A stretch of 64,000 nucleotides of DNA from Rhizophagus clarus. Its lineage: Eukaryota; Glomeromycota; Glomeromycetes; Glomerales; Glomeraceae. The DNA lies in assembly GCA_015698045.1 (NCBI GenBank), contig BLAL01000291.1, forward strand, positions 124,001 to 188,000, in the 5' to 3' direction. Positions within the stretch are counted from its first letter, which is position 1. Every line of letters starts with the position of its first letter. Below are positions 1 through 13,815 of this stretch, in pieces. A model generated the notes under the pieces. The model had not been told where the DNA came from and searched no databases. It saw only the letters and a list, made by a program, of their open reading frames with translations. The position numbers and the translations under genes are program-made.

Positions 1-159
1 TTGATTACGTATTTGCTAATCATCTCCTTATTCAGATTAATATCTTAGCATCATTTTTTCATAATTCACATTTAGCAGGTAATTTTGAAATACAAAACAT
101 TTATTAAAGATACAAAGGTTTATTAAATTTTATTTAATTCTTATTTTTTAAAAAGGTGC

Positions 160-720
160 TAAATTTAATCAATTAATTAAAGAAAGTGGTATTAAAGGTG
201 GAGGACTTAAATCTTATTGCAAGACACGATGGACCCCACCTTAAGTGAATCAGTCAATTTGGTTTTAAACTTAAAGTCCATTATAGAAAAGGTATTATAC
301 TATTTATCATAATTAATTTAAACGTTTATTACAATAATAACAAATAATCTAATTTACAAATAACTATTGTTAAATAATTAGATAGTAGAAAATCACACTG
401 AATATTTAACAAATACTTGTATTAAAGTTATTGTTAATGGACGTAATTTTTAGGCTGATTTAAATATTTCAGCTTTCATATTAAACCCATTATGCAAGAC
501 CATTTTAGTTCTAAAAGCATAAAAGGCAATTTTAGCCAATTGTTTTTTAAATTTAATATGATTGGCTGAGTTATGAAATCATTACCATGTTTTTTTAACA
601 AGTCTTTCCGTAATTATTATTATTAAGTAATGAATAAAAAGTTTAAGGAATTTGATGATGATAAATATTTAATATATTTTTTTTTACTTTCACAATTCTG
701 TGAAACCCCTCCACATTTTT
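160..720 (+). mobile_element. hAT transposase remnant, central part
   Basis: Translation of the plus strand gives broken stretches typical of fungal hAT transposases: a segment reading GGGLKSYCKTRW near 195-230, then NPLCKTILVLKA and KAILANCFLNLI near 480-560, and KKFKEFDDDKYLI near 636-680. Several in-frame stops (for example after LKA near 520) show that it is dead. The frame continues, after a foreign insertion, in the C-terminal hAT piece at about 2960-3770. The family call comes from recognising the conserved transposase core and dimerisation region; no terminal inverted repeats or target duplications were found. The element probably begins left of the window. Confidence 0.65.
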
Positions 721-724
721 AAGG

Positions 725-2800
725 TATTGAAATTTAAATTAATTTTTATTTTTTTTTATTTTTTTTTTTAAATTTAAAGGTGATGATATCATATAATCTT
801 TATTAAGTAATTGGGAGGGCATCATAGATACCCGCAAAAATAAAAAGACAAACTCCTAACCCAAGGGCCAGTCTAACTAATGCGCCTAAAATATTATCAC
901 ACCAAATAAAAGATAAAAGAGAAAGAGATACAAAAAAGAAAAAATTCTATATCTATTGGTAAAACAAGGCAAAATCCTACTGATTATTTCTAACTTTGTG
1001 ACTGTTTCTAAATAAAATCCAATAAAACTTTCTTTATTTTCACAATTTCTGCATGCAACTGTTTTTTAGAAAGTTTCTTTGGAAGAGAAGGGCCATCGCC
1101 TGATATTTTCTTAGTCTTCTTCGTCTTGATCTTCTCATTCAATTTATGTCTAATAGATAATTTACCTGAATTTTTTGACAGATTCCTTATGAGAACGTGA
1201 TTAAATCCTGTAGCCACAGAGCGACTTGATCTATTCTTCTTGAGACTCTTCGAAGCAAAAGCTGAGAGTTTGTTGTTAGTTTTACCAGTACTATTACTTT
1301 GTGCTTGCTGATGACTTCTCTGAGCAGTAATGAAAGACAGAACAGTATGATGACACTAACTGATTTTAGTACTACTCCAAAATAATTCATTACTCAATAC
1401 TGACTGAAGGTCATCCCACATTTCAAAGTATGCAATCATCTTACATTGATCGTTTAGATTCTTGACTTTCTTGAAAGCCTTAATACGTAGGGGGTTAATA
1501 AAATTTGTGAGGTTCTCTTTTAGGAAAAGTGCTGAAGCTGTCATGGCATCTGGTGGGTTTATGACAACAGTTTGGAATTGTTCTCTTTCTTTACATTCTT
1601 GAAGGGACCAGGTAGCAAGAAACCATCTAACTGTATTAGGGCCAAAGGAATAATTCAAAGGCAGTCTTTTTCCCAAGTAGAAAAAGTATGCATGATCTCT
1701 AACTTACACCTTACGGTCTTATAATTCTTCTGTTTCTTGACTGTTACTGAGATAATGTTGCCCCAAATCTTTAGATATTCAAGAAGCTCGACATTATTCC
1801 ACTTGGCGGGAATATCATAAATCAGGATATCACAAACGTATTGCCTAAGTCTTGGATTGAGATGATAGCCAGTGATAATATGAGTAGCATTTAGATCTGA
1901 CTCTATAATTCTTACTTTCTTGCTCTTTGACGTGAAAGATTTGGCGTCAGGTTTTAAGGTGGAACTAGAAGAGAGATCAGATGTAACTGTAAGCTGCAGG
2001 ATCACCAGATTAGGTACTCGTGATGTAGGGTCTGTAGTGTTATCTACTTGTTTCACAAAAATAGCCTTCTGTTTATCTTTCTTCTGTGAAGTTTTTTCCT
2101 CATTCTGATTAGTATTGGTAGATGCAGACTCTAATTTTGATTGGTGTTCATCATTTTAAGAAATTTTCAAATCCATAAAATGATCTGAGAGGCGTTTATC
2201 TGAATTAAGTAAGGATTGGGTTCTATCCATCTGTTGTAATACTCCAGAGCTGGCTAACAATTGCGCCCTGACCGCAACAGCTTTGAAGCTAACGTGAAAA
2301 AACTTTGAGAGAAGGTAGAGTAAGTTCTTATTGAAGCCATTATGAGAAGCTATATCGTTGAGATACTGTTTCATCTGAGGGTTCTTCTTATAAAGACTAG
2401 CCATCTATTGTTGGTACTCATTTTTACCCATATTCTTAGCAAAAAGTGATGAGTGAATCAGAGACCAGTTGGAACCAGTGAGAACAGCGTCAAAACATTC
2501 ATAATACTACGGCCCCTGAATGTGATGATTAGAACCTCATCGTGATAATTGATGTGATATCTACTATATTTACTAGTATCAAAATGGCTAAAGTGTACAT
2601 GGTTACACTTATATTACTTAGAGAAATTATTCTTAAAGTGTACGAAACAGTTATCTTAATGTGATATCTTCATATTCAGAGGCCTTATAATACTCTTCAA
2701 ATAAAGCGCTTTAACAAAGTTGGCAATAGTATCAGAAGTTGGTAAAGACATAATAAAAGTAGAAAAGAAAAAAAAATATTTGGGTCCCAAGAGTACTATT
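725..2800 (-). mobile_element. Poly(A)-tailed ORF1-like retroposon inserted in hAT
   Basis: On the minus strand a broken reading frame starts at an ATG at 2751 (MSLPTSDTIANFVK) and continues through pieces at 2404-2156, 2150-1655, 1676-1356 and 1250-1008. The middle part (about 1860-1700) looks like an RRM-like fold (CDILIYDIPAKWNNVEL...), as in ORF1 proteins of LINE-type elements; the C-terminal part is lysine-rich. Downstream on the same strand lie an AATAAA (about 806-811) and an A-rich tail of roughly 30 nt (about 740-775). No reverse transcriptase is present between ORF and tail. Several frame breaks and stops show decay. It sits between two parts of one hAT transposase, so it inserted later. 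A host gene retrocopy is a less likely alternative. Confidence 0.5.
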
Positions 2801-2959
2801 TCTATAAAAATAAAAATTATTTTTTGGTGAGTTCTGAAATATACGGAGTGGGAAAGAGTTTTTAAAATTAATTTTTATTAAATTTCATTTTCCTTTTATT
2901 TAATTTAATATCTTATAATAATGAATAATTTATTCAATATTAGATTCACTATTAAAAAA

Positions 2960-3772
2960 AAAATCGTATTCAAAGATTATCAAAATAGTTACACTTATTA
3001 GAAGAAATTTGGGATTTGATTTTCAAGAACAAAATGCTTTATGTTTATAATTAAGACTTTATAAAGAGTGTAAAGAACCTTTTAATCTTGAATTTGGTAT
3101 TGGTTATGAAGAACCTATTAACTGGTAGAATCTTATACATATATTACCTGATCTTGATTCTTTGCCGCATATTGCTTGTTATTTGTTTTCAATTTGCCCA
3201 AATTCTGCAAGTTGTGAAAAAGGGTTTTTTACATTAGGTTGGCTTATTAATAAATATTGTATACAAATAAGAATTGAAAAATTTGAATTTATGTCTAAAA
3301 TGATAACTTATTGGAAATCAAATGCTGAAAAAGAATTTGGTTTTTATAGAAAAGAAAACAAAGATAAATTTAAATTAAATGCAGCAGAACTAAATAAAAG
3401 GGTTCTTAAAGCTTTAGCTAAACCAGAAGAATTTGAAGAAGAAATTGAAAAAGTTACTGCTAATTTAACTGATGGTATTACATAAATAAGTACAATTGAA
3501 ATTGAATGTCAAACAACATCAGGTGAACTTATTCCAGATGATAATGTGATTATACTAATTGATAATTTATGGATTAAAGAAAATGTTGATTTATCAAATA
3601 AATTGATTTTGGAGGATATTGGTGAAATTCCTGAAGATGATTTAATTGATAATATGGATAATGAATACGTTAAAATTCCTTTAATAAATGATAAAGGTAG
3701 TATTGAAGGTAAAAATATAATGGAATATGATATTGATGATTTAGTAAATAGATACAGAATAGATGAATAAAA
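2960..3772 (+). mobile_element. hAT transposase remnant, C-terminal dimerisation part
   Basis: The frame reads LGFDFQEQNAL, then RLYKECKEPFNLEFG and, from about 3160, SLPHIACYLFSICPNSASCE, the hallmark of the hAT C-terminal dimerisation domain. The frame stays open from 3162 to a stop at 3485 and again from about 3500 to 3770 (acidic tail ending NRYRIDE). At least three in-frame stops interrupt it (two near 3045 and 3127, one at 3483), so it is inactive. Together with 160-720 it forms one element split by the retroposon at 725-2800. Its 3' non-coding end, with GGCAAAACT/AAACTGGTAAAAC-type repeats, may reach about 4130. Confidence 0.75.
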
Positions 3773-4460
3773 TTATTAGATAAATACAAAATTAAAATAT
3801 TAAATAATATATTTTAAATAAAAAAATAAAACTTGATAATAAATTTTCTGATTTGATATATAATGTATAATCATATGACAAAAATTATTATAATTGGCAA
3901 AACTATATATATAATATAATGATAAAACTGGTAAAACATAAAAGGATTTCAAAATTTGCGAAATGTTTCACAGTTTTCCATTTTTAAAAATTTTGGCAAA
4001 CCAGTTTAAACAGTTTTGATTTTACCATTTGTCTAAACTATTAAGTTTCGCTTGCAACCTTACCTCTTTATAAGCATATTGTGCTTTAAAAGTCACTATG
4101 TGCCTGGTTGCGTGACTATATATAAGAAGGTATCACTGTAATTATTAATAATATTTATTAAATAAAAATAATTTAAAACTTATTTTTAAATAAAATTTTT
4201 AAGATAAAATATTTAGATATAAAAAAAAAATAAAAAAATTAAATATTAGCAATATTTATTAAATAAAAATAATAATTAAAAATTAAAAATTTTTATTTTA
4301 CTTTTAAAATAATATTATACAATATCTAATACATCTTAAAATAAAATTCTAAATTTAAAAAAAAATAAAAATAAATGATAATTATTATTTATTAAATAAA
4401 AATAATATAAAAAAAAAATCCTAAAAAAAAAAAAATAATTTTATTAATAGATATTTGAAT
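3773..4460. other. AT-rich non-coding stretch, hAT flank
   Basis: No gene is visible. About 3880-4130 may be the 3' non-coding end of the hAT copy. From about 4140 to 4410 there are three loosely repeated units of about 120 bp that each contain TTTATTAAATAAAAATAAT. Confidence 0.4.
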
Positions 4461-4849
4461 AGGATCCCAAACATTTTTCATTTAGATCAAATATAATGTA
4501 TAGTAAAATTTTTAATTTAGGATATCTTAGTCAATGTTAATGCTATTAAAATAAATTTTATACTATTGGACTCATCTTATTGAGATGAATCTAATAATAT
4601 AAATTTTATTAAAATCCAATTAATAAATTGTTTAAATATAGGGGGTGTGTAAGATAAAGAAATTTTTAAAAATACTACTGATTAGATTTTAATGAAATTT
4701 ATATTATTGGATTCATCTTAATAAAACAAATCTAATGACATAATTTTTATTTCAATAGTATTAATATTGACTAAAATATCCTAAATTGAAAATTTTACTA
4801 TACATTATATATTTATATTTGATCTAAATGAGAGATGTTCGGAATCCTG
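4461..4849. mobile_element. Foldback/MITE-like inverted repeat element
   Basis: Two arms of about 160 bp, 4461-4620 and 4682-4849, are inverted copies of each other with moderate divergence, separated by a spacer of about 60 bp containing TATAGGGGGTGTG. Matching landmarks include CATTTAGATCAAATATAA, AATGTATAGTAAAATTTT and TAGGATATYTTAGTCAAT in both arms. The outer ends read AGGATCC and AGGATTCC. There is no coding capacity. A transcript would form a long hairpin. The arms were matched by eye; the superfamily cannot be named because no target duplication is clear. Confidence 0.75.
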
Positions 4850-6195
4850 CTGGATTTTTAATTTAAATTAAGCTTCAAATTCTTTCTATTTTATTTTTTT
4901 TAATAAAATATTTGCTAATATTTATATTTTTTTTTTTTTTTGCAAATATGGAATTTAAAAATATTTAGATATTTGAAATTTTTAACCTTAAAAAATTTTA
5001 CAAAAAAATTTTCTATTATGGAATTTTTGAAAATGTTTTTTGAAATTCTTTTATTGTTGAAATAAATTATTTTTAGATTTAAAATTGCTAAAAAAGAATT
5101 TCTTATAATGAATACTATTAACTTTAGATATTAGTTATTATTTTAGAATTAAAACTTCTCTTTAAGAATGTTAAATACATTTACTTTAGTATTTTTTTAA
5201 TAATATGAATATGTAATGGTAATTAAAAATATACTTTTTGCATAAAATTATACTTTTAATAAAATAATAAACTTTATTATATTTCAAAATAAAAATTAAT
5301 ACACTAGTTTAAATAAAGTTACTATATATAGTAATAAAAGGTTAAGGCAAAATTGCGCAGATTTGCTAGAACAATTTTGTATTTTTGTATATATTAAAAC
5401 TAAAAAAAAAATATGAAAATTAATAGTTTGCCATTTTATTAACCCAAAATAGTGGTTTAAAAATAACTATTAAACAATATTGAAAATTGTATACAAATTT
5501 ACTAAAGAATAATAATTATATAAACTTTTTATTTTTAATTATTTTTTTCAACAGTAAACTAATATAAATACTATATAAATAAATTATTAATTCCTTTAAT
5601 TTAATAGTATTGGATATACTTATGCTGTAAAAATATTATTTAAGAGTTATTACTATACATACCTACTTGTATGGCTTTAATAGTGCATATAATAAGGTTT
5701 TCTAGAACGATGGATGGTATATAAATTAATAATATTAGACTAGTCATGTATTTTTCTATAAATTTACATATATGCTGTAAAAAAAATATTTTACTTTTAA
5801 TAATTGTTCATCTCAAATATCATAAATAATGTTTTTTATTTTTAATTGGCATGCCTCAATATTTTCAATTTTATGTAAAACATATGTTATGCCTTTTAAT
5901 AGACCACAGTACGACTAATTATTAATAATTTTTAATGTAATTCATTTTTTATATTATCTTCTCGATTATTATTTTTAAAGACTGCAGGCATGACGAATAA
6001 TAGGCTTGAAATGAGAACTGATCAAATAAAATACAACAATCAAGAATATTCTGGTTTATTATTATGTTACAAAACCATATAAATTGAAATCTTTATTTGT
6101 GAGAAATTTCAAATTGAATCGTTCATTAATTCAATTATTGTTGTTACATAAAAACCATAAAAAAAAAATATATATATTATAAGTTAATAATTTAT
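4850..6195. other. AT-rich intergenic region downstream of actin
   Basis: No open frame with coding character was seen. It consists of A/T tracts, with a short direct repeat (ATGCTGTAAAAA...ATATTT near 5622 and 5770). It lies between the foldback element and the actin stop codon and should hold the actin 3' UTR at its right end. Confidence 0.5.
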
Positions 6196-8102
<1,907 letters not shown>

Positions 8103-8361
8103 GTGAAAACCTTTGTAGATAACTTATACTTGTATATATATATATAAAATACTACAGCAATATGCTGTTTGCTTAAAGAAAAAAATTTTTTTGGGGAAAA
8201 AGGTGAGAATACTATTATAGAATTTGGTGGTGCACTAGTATCGTCAATTTGGTGGGACAGATGCATTAAAATGATCTGCATCCGATGTGGGAGGAAAAAT
8301 GGATCAAAATTAATTGATACACTTATACAAGAATTCAAAATTTAATAATAATTTAATTATA
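8103..8361. promoter_or_regulatory. Divergent promoter of actin and G-patch gene
   Basis: This 259-bp stretch separates two divergent start codons. It contains a TATATATATATAAAATAC stretch near 8133-8150, on the actin side, which is a candidate core promoter. The rest includes CT/GA-rich and AT-rich sequence. Assignment is by position only. Confidence 0.4.
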
Positions 8362-9982
8362 ATGTACGATCCTGGAAATCCAACAGTTCCTAAAGGAACA
8401 CATAGTAAAAAGGTTAGTTTACTATAAATATAAAATATAGTATTAAAAAAAAGAATTTTGTTTAAAAAGTTATTAAAAAAACCGTTAAAAAAAGCAGGCT
8501 TTTTTTTTCAAGTTAATTTGTTCACGAAAAAAGTATCATAATATTACCATTAGCCTCTTTTTTTTCTTTACGCTCCCCTTCTTTCCAAAATATCATTTTA
8601 TATCCGCACGAAAATATTGTTTATAACAGAAAAATGAAACGCAAACCGAAAATAATGAAGATTATTTACTTGAAGAGGATGATGCTTTTTCACTTCCTCG
8701 TGGTCATGTCCCTCAATCATATCTTGATTTGACAAGTACAGATATGGCAAGTATGGATGAACATTTACCAGAAAGTAATATAGGGTATAAATTATTGATG
8801 AAAATGGGCTGGAAAGCTGGCCAAGGACTTGGAAGTTCACAACAAGGTATAGCTATTTATAATAGCATCAACTTATTCAACTTATTCGATAATTTTTAAT
8901 TATTTATTAATTTTTGCTTGATTTAATTCATTAATCGCTTAATAGGTAGAAAAGAACCAATTCGAATAGACATTAAATCCGATAGCTTAGGGGTGGGTAA
9001 ACTCGAAGAAGAAAATTATTATCATGCTACTAGTACTGCAAAGCGTAAAGCTTTAGATAGTGAAAAAATTGCGGAAGAAACTGAAGAAGAACGCGTTCAA
9101 AGACAAGTGAGTTTTTTTTTGAGTTTTTAATGATTATTTATTTCTCAAGCCTTCATTTAACTTTAGAATAAAGTCCAAAAACAAGAATCTATCAAAAAGG
9201 AATTAGAAACTATTAATGCAGCATTTTATTGCGCATTATGTGATAAACAGTATACAAAGATCTCAGAATATGAGACCCATTTGAGTTCGTACGATCATAA
9301 TCATCGCAAGGTAATAATTATTATATCAAGAAAGACAAACATTAGTATTATACGAAAATTTATTATCTTTATAGCGATTTAAGGAAATGAAAGAAAGTAA
9401 TCGTCCAACGGCTAAATTGGATAAAAAACGCGAAAAGGAACGTAAAAGAGAAGAAAAAGAATTGGCAAGAATGCAACAAGCTGCATTTCAAAGAGCAGGC
9501 GGCAAACAACCCATCGATAAGGATATTATTAATAATTCAGCCAGCAATATCACAACTACTTCATCTTCTATAAGTAGTAAAAGTTCAGAAGGAGGCGGTG
9601 GAGGGTGGACTACTGTAGACATAAGTTCATCTTCCACTTTATCTAGCTCAACGGGTAGCCAAAGTGGTTGGAATTTTGTACGTGCAAAAACAAGTAACAC
9701 AAGTGGATGGGATTCGTCGTCATCATCAGCATTTAAATCCGGCGGTTGGACCTCGACTATAGATAAACCAAATAATGATAATACTGTACCAGAAACTGTA
9801 AATTTACAAAATAATACGTCAAAATCAAAATTAATATTTGGAATCGGAAAGTCTTCCGCAGATAATTCGGAGGTACATAAACATATATATATGTTAAAAA
9901 ATAATTTATATTTAACAAAATTTTAAAATTTACCTTTTAGGCTCAAAAATCAGCTTTTAAATTTGGATTCAAGAAGAAGTAG
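8362..9982 (+). CDS. G-patch and C2H2 zinc-finger protein
   Basis: Probable RNA-processing factor of the nucleus. Exons 8362-8412, 8630-8846, 8946-9106, 9167-9310, 9375-9872 and 9941-9982 join in frame to 370 residues. The G-patch lies around residues 66-105 ([17 protein letters not shown]), the signature of proteins that bind RNA or activate DEAH helicases. A single C2H2 finger follows near 165-190 (CALC ... H ... H), then a highly charged helical stretch ([16 protein letters not shown]) and a serine/glycine/tryptophan-rich low-complexity tail ending FKFGFKKK. The order G-patch then C2H2 resembles animal GPATCH8/ZNF804-type proteins, though this one is much shorter. Function in splicing is inferred from domains only. 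Confidence 0.85.
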
Positions 9983-10294
9983 TTCCTTTTCATTGAGATA
10001 TCTAATAAATTTTTTGGTTTTTTTTTTTTATTTTTAGTTTTGCAACTTTGATTAAACATAATATGTGAATATTTAAAAAAAGTTTTCAATTATTGTTCGG
10101 AGAACTATGCGAAAAGTCCTTACACTATATTGGATTAAAAATTTAACTTTATAGTTGATTTATTCAGTTGAATTTAGTTAGTTTCATCTCTATAATACAA
10201 TTAAAAAAAATTGACTTCTATTTAAACTAAAATGTTTATAAATTATATATTTTTATATTCAAAAGAGAATTATAATTTAACCATATTTTATATT
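9983..10294. other. Convergent 3' intergenic spacer
   Basis: AT-rich sequence between the stop codons of two convergent genes. It probably contains both 3' ends; nothing else is visible. Confidence 0.4.
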
Positions 10295-12537
10295 TTATAC
10301 ATGTCCCATCACAACAGAAAATTTTAATGTTGAGGAGGAATTAGTAGTTATTGATGATGATGAATTATCAAAATCACGAACGTCCAAGAGATAATCATCT
10401 TGACAAAGACTCGAACTTCGCCATCCCTATAAAATTAAAGAGCATATTTAATATCAAAAGAAATAAGAGATAAAATTAATAGAATAGTTCACCTACCCAA
10501 CTTTGCATTAATGCAAAATTATCAGGACTACTCTGGAACTGGGTTAAAACATGGCTAGGACCTCTGGCAGGACAAAAAATTTTGAACCATGTTCTAACCG
10601 TTTTTCTCTTATCAGCATATCTTGAAAAACTTTTTTCGTTATTAATTTTCATGTGAATGTTTTGACGATATCTTTCTTCGGTTCCTGGCGAAGATGATGG
10701 TAAACTCTTATTGGTGGGTGATCCATTCACCATTGTAGAAGAACTTGTATTATTTCCACAAGACGAACTTGGATCAGGCATTGAATGACGATGTAAATAT
10801 ACTCCAAGTTGTATACCTTTACGAGGAGTTTTTATTTTCTGAATATACATATTCCAATTAGATCTACGAATATCAAGAACTTTTTAGTAAATAAACAAAA
10901 TACAAACTTTCAATCGTTATTTCGTTATTTTCTACTTACCCTGCATAGAATTTTGTTCCTGAATAAACTCGCTGTTTTTCTTTTAATTTCGCAACATCCG
11001 CAAACTCAACACTGAATCTGAAAGGAGCGAATAATGAATATTCCACACTTCCTCTACCTTCGCCATCCTTCATTGCTTTCGTTCCACCTCCAATCATGTC
11101 CTCTAAACCGGTCAATGCTTCTCCTATATGTGTGGTATCATCCGATGGGATTTCAAAATGAACTCCAGTCGAGCTAGGAGGTATTTCGGAAGAAGATATG
11201 CCCAATGTTACATCAGTTTCAGCAGCATTTTCAATCTTATTACGCAAATCTATTTGATGCCATAGAGCGTCCTTTAATATATAATCAGGTGCAAATGGGA
11301 CATTTGTTACACTATCATAATCATGTGAAATTGCGGTTAATTCTTCAAAGGCCATATGAGCATAATATATCGCGTAAGTGAATATAGCAGTATAAATTAC
11401 TTCATCGCTTTCAGCCTGTAAAGAATTTGATGAACATATGGAATTTAATGTGCTAACTGATGCAGATCTTCTTGTATGATAAGAGAATGTCGAATCTGGA
11501 AATCTTTTTGCTTTAATAGGAGAATTTGTAATTGTTGGTGATGTGGGAGAAGTAGGAAAAGAAATGTCCGAAGATAAATTATTTAAATCTGTGTAATTCA
11601 CTAGTGATGACGACGCTAAATTATGTCTTTTTTGTTCTGCAGAAATCTTTCTTCTTTTACTAACAACATCCCTTGCAAACAAATACCTTTCATATTCACT
11701 AGGTACCCAGAATGCATCACTTTCAATCACCCTTTTAAGCCATTCAGCAGGTAATGTTAAAAAAGCAGGCTTGAGCCTCAAATTATCATATCCTTCTCTA
11801 CATAGATAAGTAAAACATGACTCCGTAATTTTTTCTGAATGTGTACCATAAAAATGTGAAGTTGCAAAAGTTAAATAATGTACCACAGTATCTTCTTTAA
11901 TATCTCTTAATATCACCTCAACACACATTTCACATAAATCTTGAAGGTCAAGAAAAGATGCAGTCGCAAGAAGACTCAATACCTGTGAAGGTAAAATAAC
12001 TTCATCTAATCTACCATATAAACGTCCTAGTGCTATTTCAAATGCATCACGTGTAATGTTTTCATCATCAAATCGAAGTTCTATATCTTTCTGACCACTT
12101 TCTTTCCACGGACCTTCGAGTAAAACGGAAAAATATGAATTTTGATAAAGAATGATTCTATGTAAATGATAATCTTTATCAAATGCTTTAATTGTTACAT
12201 CACTTCCACTTCCTTCGATTAAACCTCTTGAATAAATATGTTTACAAAGGCTCATCATTTGGCGTAATACTCTTTGAGGATCCTGTGCAGGGGGAGGATA
12301 AACGGACGAAGAAACAATTTCGTTAATGTAATCTTTCGTGTTCCCGCTCTCCTTTTGAGTTAATGTGAGGAGAGGAGACATAGTGAAGGGTGAAGTTCGA
12401 TTTTGTTGAGCTGCTGTTGACGTTGCAGCGTGATTAGAACTAATATTATCCAGGTTGGGAGTTAAGCTAAAATCTTCAAGCAGCTGTGTAAATTCGATAT
12501 CGGCTATATTATCTTCTTTGACAAGGTTTGAAGTCAT
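10295..12537 (-). CDS. BTB/POZ protein, germ-cell-less-like
   Basis: Three exons (12537-10940, 10863-10497, 10426-10295) give 698 residues. A BTB/POZ domain lies at about residues 98-215 (SDVTIKAFDKDYHLHR, YFSVLLEGPWKESGQ), followed by a BACK-like helical region. The C-terminal half is a beta-rich domain (GTKFYAGSNWNMYIQK, RTWFKIFCPARGPSHV) as in germ-cell-less/GMCL proteins. BTB proteins of this group are adaptors for cullin-3 ubiquitin ligases; the animal relatives act at the nuclear envelope. Serine/threonine-rich stretches are probably disordered. In the first intron the upstream AG would leave an early stop, so the acceptor at 10863/10864 was chosen because it restores GSNWN. It is divergent from the DUF2433 gene. 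Confidence 0.8.
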
Positions 12538-13312
12538 ATGGTAAACCAGTGAATATGGAAGTTATTATTATATTTTTTATAGATAGAAGTCCTTGCAAAA
12601 ATATTTGCAAGTCTAAATATTTGAGAAAATCCTTGTTTTTTTAGTTTTTTAATTGTTATTACTTTTTAAAGTTTGTGTTGAACCTATATTACAGGTAAAG
12701 AACGAATGAATAAAGGTGGCTTTTTTGGCTTGAGGAAAAAAGTCCGACTCTGAACTAATGAGTTAAAAAGTAAAAAACTTCTTTTAACGGGGGGGGGGGG
12801 CTCTAAGCTTAGTATAACAAACATTTGAACATTTTGTCATTATTTTCGTTCAAATTGGATTGGCTGGGGAGCTGCAGGTGATTGTCGTAGATAGATCTTG
12901 ACAGTCCCTGCAACATACCCCACCTTCTACATTTTTTGGGTGTAAGAGAACAATTGAATATCTAAAAGAAGATATTTTTTAACATCCACAACAATCTTAT
13001 AATTGTTCGCTTTCGTTGCTCACGAATGAAATAATATTTGTATAATAGAAGTTTTGTATAATAGAAATTTTCTTCATTGAACCTGCACTGAATTCCCTTT
13101 ATATACTATAATTCTTTGGTAATAATGTGGCTTGTTCATCGAATTATTGCACAACATTTTTTCGATACGAAAGATTGATTTCGATCATCTATTATTACCA
13201 AAATTTTTTTTTGTTGTGAAAATCGATAAAATGGAAAGTTTATATTTGCAATTGTGCATTGTATTCATTCCGTTTTTGTTGATGGAAAAATTAAGTTTTT
13301 GATTCTATTGTT

Positions 13313-13345
<33 letters not shown>

Positions 13346-13815
13346 AGAAATTTTTTCCGCGTGATTTTGTGATATAGAAAATTATTAGTCACATCCTCGA
13401 CTAGAGTCGAAAGTTCTGATATATAGTCTGCGTAACAAATGTAGTCCGCAAAATTATTTGAATTGACTCTTGCCGTAGTATCGCTGCAACGATCGGTCTT
13501 GATTTGTGTGCGTTCTTGTTTTTTTTTGTGGCTTTGTCACAGTGGCTTTAAAATTTCATTGTGGCTGTGATATATGAACAATAAACAATAGTAAACGTGA
13601 TAATCGACACATCACGAGATTAGGTTTTTAAACCAACTGTGCGACTCCTGGGATTCTTAGTAGTACTCTCGCGACTTTTTACTAGTGTCTTACAATTGTG
13701 TTCATCTTACACTTTCCATATTTTTTCAATTAATTTCAACCATTCCATTCCAATAAAGTAACGCATAAATACTTGTTGAAGAAATAAAGTTTGGGATCAA
13801 GCATTTTTCCTTATT
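12538..13815. promoter_or_regulatory. Long divergent intergenic region
   Basis: About 1.28 kb lies between the divergent BTB and DUF2433-RRM genes. It carries a run of 12 G at about 12789-12800, an A run of over 30 nt at about 13314-13342, and less AT-rich sequence from 13380 to 13700 that looks like a long 5' UTR/promoter of the DUF2433 gene. No coding frame was seen. Confidence 0.45.

Noticed and set aside
12789-12800. G run as a possible G-quadruplex or telomere-like signal
   Set aside because: A single homopolymer without spaced G tracts or repeat units.
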